This document shows, piece by piece, positions 56,359-64,000 of a DNA stretch of 64,000 nucleotides. The notes beneath the pieces were generated by a model that saw nothing but the letters and a program-made list of their open reading frames with translations, did not search any database and was not told the origin of the DNA. How positions within the stretch are numbered: position 1 is the stretch's first letter; each line of letters opens with the position of its first letter. The stretch comes from Echiichthys vipera (taxonomy: Eukaryota; Chordata; Actinopteri; Perciformes; Trachinidae), in the NCBI GenBank assembly GCA_963691815.1, contig OY829654.1, forward strand, positions 23,532,271 to 23,596,270, in the 5' to 3' direction. The position numbers were made by a program, and so were the translations under genes.

Positions 56359-59300
56359 CATGTATTTTTAGCCAAAGTACCACTAATGTTTTTCAGGAGA
56401 CTAGGTCCCATGATACACACTTCATTTAGCTTCTGGCTAGACTCATCATAACTAACATTTACTGGGCACTATAGGCCTACTGGCTCAGTACAACATGCTG
56501 GGGTTATGTGTGTCCCCACGGAGACACAGCTGTGAGTCAACGGTGTTATCCCCCTCATCAGAGCCCATTACAGCTTTGTTAACACTGAAGCTGTAACTTT
56601 GTCATTGTAATTGCCTGTGAGCAGAGTCATCGGTCACTTGTAGTATTATGTTCTTACTGCTCCACCTGGCGGACAGATGAGGCAACTAAAGAGATTCAGA
56701 GAAAAGGAGGGAAATCATGTCACTAAGAGAATAACAAGAATAGAAGCAGAATCCAGATGTAAAAGGACACTTAAGTAAGTCCTTACTGCTGATGCTCCGA
56801 GTAGTTGAGGCTGACCTGGTATTTCCATCATATAACATGTCCTTGACTTTGCCCAGTTGTCATTAAGCAGACGTTCATATTTCCATTCTTCAGAGCACTT
56901 TAAGGACTTCTTGTTCATGTCGGTACAAACATTATGATCGAAAACTCATTCTTGACCTTGGAAATAGTAGGTGAGATCAAAATCACCTCAAAGTGAGATT
57001 TTGTCATTTGTCACATTATCCTATGTAGTGTGTTGTGAAATTATGCTATTGTGTGTGTTTATTCTTTGTCTTTAGATGTCCTAATTTGTAGTGTTTATGG
57101 TGTATGGCATGATTTTTTTATTATTATTGATTGATGATTTATTATTGCATTGTCCTATTGTAAATACAGTTGTAAGGACCTCAGGAAGAGCTGATGCAAT
57201 GCAGGAGCTATTGAGGATCCTAAACAAACAAACAAACAAATAAGGTATTTGGATATTGTTCTGAATTAGGCCACTAATATCTTATTAAAAATAACTAGAA
57301 ACCAACAGTCCTGCCATTATTGTCCATTTAGGTTTAATTTGAAAATGTTCACCACTTTTGACAGTATTAGTGCATTAGAGAGGAATAGGTTGGTGGTCAG
57401 TGTAATCAAATGTTGGCGTGGTCACTGTAACCGTGTGCGACCAGAGTCAGAGTAGTACTCAATATACTGTAGATTATTATATTTTTAATTATCATAAAGG
57501 GGACCTTTGACTTGAATAATATGTTCCAGTGCTCTTTCCAGTCATAATTATTTTGTTATACCATAATATTGTAGCAGTACAAAATTCTGTATGTCAGAAA
57601 GTTTAAAGTGTATGGTTAAAAGGGGATTCTCTATGTGGAGACCCACTACTCATGTGATACCCAGTAATCCCCACTGTAAATACCAGGAAAATGAACCAAA
57701 AGGTGCATCTTTCAAATTACATATCAGTATGCTAAGTTTATGAAAATGCAGGATCTGCTAGAACACTCAGATGAATCCTACATATTTCAGTAGGGTTTAT
57801 GGTTTTGGTGGGACGTATAATGTCAAAGTACTGAGCCACCCCACCACTACAGCCCACCTTTAGAGTAAAATGTACATCCACGGCAGGGCTGCAAATATGA
57901 AAACAGTAACGCAAAAAAAGACTTAGACACGTTTTAATTTCATACAATCGTCTTTTATTTCATATACAGATAAAGAAATATATCTGAAAACCAAAACAGA
58001 AAAGTCTGTGCAACAAAGCCACAGTGCAGAGAAAGACAGACTGTCATTAATGTGAACAATATCTGTTGGTGCAAAAGTAGGGACAGAAAAGGAAAATGAA
58101 AGTAGTGAAAACATTTTTTTAAAAAAAGAAGGAAAACATTGCCACGAAAACAGAGCAGTGTCAGTTTCGATCCGTCATTCATTTGACAGCTTTCATCCAT
58201 CAGTCCTGGAGACAGGCGTTGCCCCAAAGTCTCTAATTCACCAAACATTTCGATTTTAAGATCTGTTGTTAAGCTACTAGTATATGTGAACACACCTTAC
58301 AACTCAAAATCAAACGTATTTTATGTCACGCTGGTGTAGTCACGTTACTAAATTATTGACTTGCTGAAGCACTTCAATAATTGTTACTGTAGTAAATTGT
58401 TTGTACCTACAAATGATGACACTTTACCCCCTTGGTCACATTAAAATCCAATTATATAAAGTTTAGTTAGAGAGACTGAACATCCATTGACAGGAAGCCA
58501 ACAAGGGAACATCTAATTGTTTGGGTAAAACAAATAAAAGCACCCGCGGAAGTGGAAAATTATTCTACCAGCCTACAGTGTGTCATTAATAATAACAAGC
58601 TACCCATGTACAAGATAAAAAGCTTATGAGCCGTGTGTGTCACCACACTGTGGTCGCAGCAAGGTGACTGTTCATTGACTTTAAGGGTTTGGCCTCTGAC
58701 AATGACAGTGACACTGCTTATTATCCCCGCCTAAACTTTTCTAGTTTGTCAACGCAACTGAATTGGCATTATTCACACAGACGGTCACGTCAGTCTTTGA
58801 GGATGTTTACAGCAGGAACAAATGCAAATTCATGAAAAAAAAACAACAACCCAAAAGTGAACAGGGATGGAGAGTGGAGGTTTGTGGCCAGGCTCGATCT
58901 GAAACCTCAGGCTGCCAACTACAACATTCCTTATCTTCAGGCGCCCGTGTGTGAATGTGTTTTGCTGCATTGCTGATTTTTACTGTGCGATGCAAGCTGA
59001 GTTGTGCTCGGAGTTAAGCTTAAATTAAAGAAGAATGACACCACAAAACTGCGATTGCGCCGTCACCATACGTGGTTTTGACACTTTTTACTCCATTGCT
59101 ACTGTGAGTGCTTTTGAAGGTAGAATGCAGTTTGAGATTTCAGGTATTTGACCGCAGCACAACCTTCTGCACTCTGTAGCTCGATTTGACTCAGCTCCAG
59201 TCTGAAAGAGACACACTCCTGTCCACACAGTTTACCACAGTTCATTCATATTTACTAAAGCAGGACCCCACTCATCCAACGTAAACAGCCTTTTGCCAAA

Positions 59301-61744
59301 ATAAGAGCCCAGTGAAAGGAGCAGAAGGAACAAGCAGAAACACAGGAGAGAACACACAGAATTTCATCACTCTAATATGGCTTCCATTTCCCATACATAA
59401 CACCGTTCCATCGGGTGAAAAAAGCGACTGCTTGGATTTAAGAGTCCAAACACTACATATTTAATCTGAATTTGCCGTAATTTGTTACATTCATCTGAAA
59501 CAGACTGTCAGATTAATGCGTAATCATGGGTTGGAAATCTAAGGACAAGACAAACAAATACCAGTAAGTGTCCTTTTTTTTTTTTTTCAATTTATCAGAT
59601 AGGTCAATGTTTTCCCAGGAGCATATGTTCCTAAAGTGGTGACATTATCGCTTATTCCACAGCTTTACACATCAAGGCACGGCACCATTTGTCAAACAGC
59701 AAATCCTGTGATGTCCTTCCTTTTAAACTACACTCTCAAATCTGTCAGCCAAGTTTACGTCCAGATACTGAGGATGAGTCTGTGGGCTGCAGGTTTCCAC
59801 AGAACATCTCAGAGAAAACTGCAGGCCAATCGAGAATCAGACCTACATAATTCATTTTTGTCTTTCTTTCTATCTGACAAATTCCACTATTTCCCACACA
59901 TATCAATACCATGTTAACAAAGCATTCCTGGGGTACCAAATGAAGTTACTGATTAACTGTAAACATACTTTGCTGGGTGCTCATATTTGGAGAATATCCA
60001 ATCCCAAAATCACATTGAAAACCACAGGCCACTACTACAAGAATAGATTTCTCCTACTTGTTAATCATGGAGGGCGATACATGACATAAATAACCTGCTG
60101 TTGTCTTTTGTTTGATTTCTTTTAATTGAATGTATGCCAAATTAGTCAGTGACCCATGAAATTAGTAATCCGTAAGTAAGGCAGCTGCAAGATTATTCTT
60201 CACAAAACAAATATCAGATTATTAAATATGAAAAACAAACATTTATATTTGACTTAAAAATGTAACAACACATTTCTGCATTTAATTCAAAGATTTTGTG
60301 TAGCTTCCAGATTTCATAATCTTCATTTGCAATGCTTCTGAAGGAACCTGCTAAGGTAATGAGCAAAATCAAAACCAAACACAGGTGTTCATCAATCAGC
60401 GTCTTTTTTTTGGTTTCCTAGATGGTTTGTAAAAACAAACCTGCAACTTCTCTACTGGGCCTGTTGTCCTAGGAAGACTTTCACAGACTGAAGAGACCTC
60501 AAAGGGGCGAGGGAGGAAGTGAGCATCACGTTATGTACTAAATATGTGCAGCAGAAGTGAAAGGGGAAAACAGTTTGAACATCGTGATCACAAGTTCACA
60601 AAAAATGTATCAATTTGTCATCAGTCTGAATGCAGCGTCAGAAATAATTTACTGGCTGCACCTGACTTTAATCAACAAGGACAGGTGGGAAATTGGGAAT
60701 TTAATGATTTGATCAATAAAATAAGAGACTGTGACATCCATGAAAATGATTCACCACTGGCCCGGCTTGGTATTGTGAGTGGGAAACCCCGGGCAGGCGG
60801 ATTACGGATCAATGCAGGCATCCTCTGTCTGTGGAGTCATTTACCCTCATGAGCCTGAGATACAACAAATCAGAGCAGGGGATGACACAGCAGATACAAA
60901 ATCTGAATCTGCAACTTTAAAAATACCAGCCAGCCTGTGCGTAACCATCACAGCTATTCTCTAATCTTTTCTCTGCATTTGTAACGCTGCCACACGGCCA
61001 ACTCAACCATGACTGACAGTGAGCACTTCTCTGTGCCACATGCACCCGGATAATTGAATTGCTATTGCTGATTCTTATATCATTTCAGATCTCCAGGAGA
61101 AGGCTTGACATTGAAAATATAATCAACTCATAACTTGTAAAAACAAGAATCATAACCATCATCAACAGATCTGTGCATGTAACACCATTAACGTCTCTTG
61201 TTAGAAACCAAAGGTGTGTTTTTTTTAAATGTTGTTTTGTCATGAACAGACCCAGAAGAAAAAAACAAAACAGAATTGTTCTCCATTGAACGACAAATGG
61301 GGAGGGTGGGGGATTAAAAAATGGGTACACGGTCCATTTTTCTGCCCGTTGTTCCAGGGAGACACCAGGCGGCAAATGAACCTGGTCGGGAAAATTATTT
61401 TCACCTGGCGATTCTTCAAATCTTGAAGTTTTGTATCATAGTTTATCGGCAGGACAAACCGGCAGCAGCTTCTTCCCTCTGTTCCAGCACCTCTGCTGTG
61501 ACGTGCTTTTCATTTTCCCCCAGTTAGATACCCGACTACATATCTAGAACCAGTTAATCAAAAGCTAGTGTCACTTTCAGCCATTTCTTCAGCGCATATC
61601 AAATCGGTGCGCATAGAGTCGGCCTTTCATCAAGAATCAAGAAGTCCCTGTGAGTCTCGGTCACCGACAGCCTTCTCATAGCAGGCAATCAGAGAACTAT
61701 GGTACTATGGTAGAACTGCTCCGAAAAAGATGTATAAAAAGAAT
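56359..61744. other. Region between rhoa upstream element and tmem115
   Basis: No exon, tRNA or long repeat recognised. AT-rich unique sequence. Part of it could be an extended 3' UTR of tmem115 if the nearer poly(A) signal is not used. Confidence 0.4.
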
Positions 61745-62181
61745 ATTGTACACCCAGGTTGTAATTTATTTAGAAAGCAAGAGAAAGAGACACATGAAGC
61801 AGTGGACCGAGTGCTGGGATCAAGTTCGGACGAGACAGAATTTCTTGTTGACTTCGGGTTGTATGCAGGAAGGAAAAGAAGAAGTGTCTATTTTGCCCAA
61901 CTAAACTGAGCATTTACAACCAAAACGTCTGAACTGAAAGCACTGTACAGTTACCACACCTTTTGGCTTCATGATGACATTGACAGTGTGTTTGTAAGCA
62001 CACAGTCGTTAATATGAACGGCTCAAACATGTTGTGTGTGTTGGCGGGTGTGATATCGAGTGTATACCTACTCAATTTCACTGAACATATTCGTATACTA
62101 GTCAGGGACGCTGAATTCACTAGTATACGTGCCAGTGACACCGAACATAGCGTGCAAATCTTTACACGTGTGTTCTATTTG
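61745..62181 (-). other. tmem115: Possible tmem115 3' UTR
   Basis: The first AATAAA on the gene strand after the stop codon is at 61765-61770 and is followed by a T-rich stretch (TTCTTTTTATAC), a plausible poly(A) site. This would give a UTR of about 0.4 kb. Confidence 0.35.
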
Positions 62182-62482
62182 TTACGATCTAGTAGGTGCG
62201 TCCTCGAAGCTGATAATGCTCGACTCTGGGTGTTGCGCTCCGCCTATGGATGGCCCACTCTGTGACATCGAGGATGAGGAGGTGGAGGAAAGAGAGCCGC
62301 CAACAGGCCCCCCTGCCGGTCTTGCCATGGTTGAGGAGGGGTCACGCCCATCCTGGAGGAGCGGATGTGTGTCTGTTCTGACCTCGTCCTCGTCCTCGTC
62401 TTCCTCGTCATCCATGCTGGGCCAGGCAGACGTGTCCTCCACGCGCTTCAGGCGCTCGTTCAAAGCCTTTAGGGCCAGTTGT
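62182..62482 (-). CDS. tmem115: TMEM115 C-terminal exon (partial gene)
   Basis: Last coding exon, about 100 residues and TAA. TMEM115 is a multi-pass Golgi membrane protein of rhomboid-like fold with a cytosolic C-terminal tail, reported to act in retrograde Golgi traffic. The exon starts after acceptor CTCTTCCTTCCAG in the middle of an Arg codon. It encodes RQLALKALNERLKRVED, then WPSMDD followed by a Glu/Asp run, a Ser/Gly-rich stretch, and ends ESSIISFEDAPTRS. From memory the vertebrate protein has ALKALNERLKRVEDQSIWPS, an acidic run and an ESSLITFE-type end, so the match spans both ends of the exon. The human protein is about 350 residues; the membrane-spanning part must be in an exon beyond 64000. 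Confidence 0.85.
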
Positions 62483-64000
62483 CTGGAAGGAAGAGGCAAA
62501 GAGAGATGTTCTTCATTCATGGCAGACCAAGGTTATACCTCTGGCATCAGAACTGTACCATGCTGACAATGACACTGTTTAAATCAGGCCTGTTCAACTG
62601 GCGGCCTGTTGTATATATTACCGTTGTTGATAGAAACAACATGAAGTTCAACTTAAATAATATGAAATTCTATTGTGTGCTGAAATTCTTTTTTCAAAGC
62701 TCCAAATATTTAGTAATGAAAAAGAACCGATAAGAGTATCGATAAGGAAACCAAACTGATGTGGCGTATTGATATGAATAGTAATATTGAAAATGATGGT
62801 ACCATCCCTAATGATTGAAAATGTGTGGGTGTGTTGTGTCAAGTGTACATACATAATGAGGATAATAGCTCAGTAAAAAAGGTCCAGTCCCCTGAAATGT
62901 GGCACCTTAAACAATATAGCTGAATGTCTCTGGAAGTGTGTCTGTCTTTGTCTCTCTCTGTCCATCTGTGTGTCTTTTCTCTCTTTCTCTCTCCTTTTCT
63001 TCCTCCCCAACCGGTCAAGACAGATGGCCGTCCTCCACAGAGCTGGGTCTTTCAGATGTTCCTACCTGTTATAGGGAAGGTTTTCGTTGCCACCGTACTC
63101 TACAGGGGAATTGTTGGGTCTATGTAAATCATAAATAAGTCATAGAGTGTGGTCTTTACCTGCTCTGTAAAGTGTCCTGAGATAACTTTTGTTATGATTT
63201 GGCACCATAAATAAAATTGAATTGAATAGTCCTGGTTTACATGGACTGTGATTGTCTAATCTACTAGTAAAGTAACTGATAAATGTGTGAATGGACAATA
63301 AAATGTACCCCACGAGTTAGTTGGTAGGAAAAACAACAACAGGGAAATAACACACTTTTTGATGATACTGATACTGTCCTTTAATACTGGCAATCACAAG
63401 AAGAATGGCCTCTTTATCAAATGAAATATGTAATTTTCGGAATAGAAAAACACTCCCCACATATCCTGAGGAGTATTAATTACTTTTTAAATCACCACCA
63501 TAATGTTAACTTCCCGATCAGCAGAGAGCAGGCCTCTGTAAAAAAAAAACAGCTAATCCAAATCAAGCCTTTACAGAGGCCGTGCTAACTGTGTGTCATA
63601 CTGGAGGAAGGAAACTCTACCCAGCACATAAGTAGTGATGGAGAGTGAAACATAATGAAGTTCAACCAGTTTATGGAAAATGTAGTAATACTTGATGTCA
63701 CACAGGAGCACAGGTCCGTGTGTGTGTGTGTGAGATAGATAGAGAGCGAGAGAACAAAGACATCTATCTGCAACTCTATCTGTGTGACAGCTTGGAAGTG
63801 TGTCTGCTAGCTAGACAATGGAACAAGAGAAAACTAAAACCATAACAGATTGAGAGTGGTAGTGAATGTGCGTAGAAATGTGTGCTGTAGAGCGAAGACA
63901 TGGAAGCGTATGAACTGTTTGAGGAATATGAATGAGAGGCACGGAGGCTCAGCAGACCTTCCCAGAGTAAATAAAAACACTGTTCACCGTTTCAGTTTCT
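62483..64000 (-). other. tmem115: tmem115 intron (partial)
   Basis: No exon recognised. Contains TTGAA-tailed repeat copy 4 and a short (TG)n run at about 63719-63732. Confidence 0.5.
62935..63231 (+). repeat. TTGAA-tailed interspersed repeat, copy 4
   Basis: Best-preserved copy: TCTC-rich start, CCAACCGGTCAAGACAGATG, CCTCCACAGAGCTGGGTCTT, GGGGAATTGTTGGGTCTATG, ACTTTTGTTATGATTTGGCA, then AATAAAATTGAATTGAAT. Confidence 0.85.

Overview
The window looks like nuclear DNA from a bony fish, probably a percomorph-type teleost. It has spliced genes with large introns, many long (CA/TG)n microsatellites, tRNA-derived SINEs, short inverted-repeat transposons (MITEs), and a recurrent interspersed repeat ending in (TTGAA)n. 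Nothing resembles bacterial operons, CRISPR arrays or phage. Most of the long open frames are microsatellite or purine-tract artefacts; the real coding sequence is a handful of short exons.

Three genes are recognisable, all on the minus strand. (1) 140-29227: the first three coding exons of a divergent class-3 semaphorin (secreted axon-guidance ligand). They are the signal-peptide exon 29128-29227, exon 6851-7005 and the 63-base exon 140-202, separated by introns of about 22.1 kb and 6.6 kb; the gene runs off the left edge. (2) 44694-48287: a complete four-exon coding region for a RhoA GTPase of 193 residues, with a probable untranslated first exon in a GC-rich block near 55.1-55.3 kb and a probable 3' UTR reaching about 41.9 kb. 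(3) 62182-62482: the last coding exon of tmem115 (Golgi membrane protein), whose earlier exon lies beyond the right edge. RHOA, SEMA3B/SEMA3F and TMEM115 all lie in human 3p21.31, so the window is a rearranged piece of that conserved neighbourhood. There is also one tRNA-Arg(CCG) at 24916-24988 on the plus strand, inside semaphorin intron 1.

Layout: 1-29.2 kb is semaphorin introns with most of the microsatellites, a 0.95-kb purine tract (11.28-12.23 kb), two MITEs (7.2 and 8.2 kb) and a fold-back element with a partial hammerhead-like core (18.8 kb). 29.2-41.9 kb lies between the semaphorin and rhoa. It holds an unrecognised two-exon candidate (33.5/31.3 kb), two GC-rich promoter-like blocks (35.5 and 38.4 kb), a SINE, and a cluster of fold-back elements at 36.4-37.8 kb. 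41.9-55.3 kb is rhoa. 55.3-62.2 kb holds a hAT-type element with a perfect 8-base target duplication and the region 3' of tmem115. No operon-like cooperation is expected. Functionally, class-3 semaphorin signalling through plexins does converge on Rho GTPases, but linkage here is conserved synteny, not evidence of co-regulation.

No wholly new system is visible. The observations most worth checking are the rhoa C-terminal tail, the repeat-built 3' splice site of rhoa exon 3, the unrecognised exon pair at 31.3/33.5 kb, the fold-back element with the hammerhead-like core, and a tRNA gene lacking a nearby pol III terminator.
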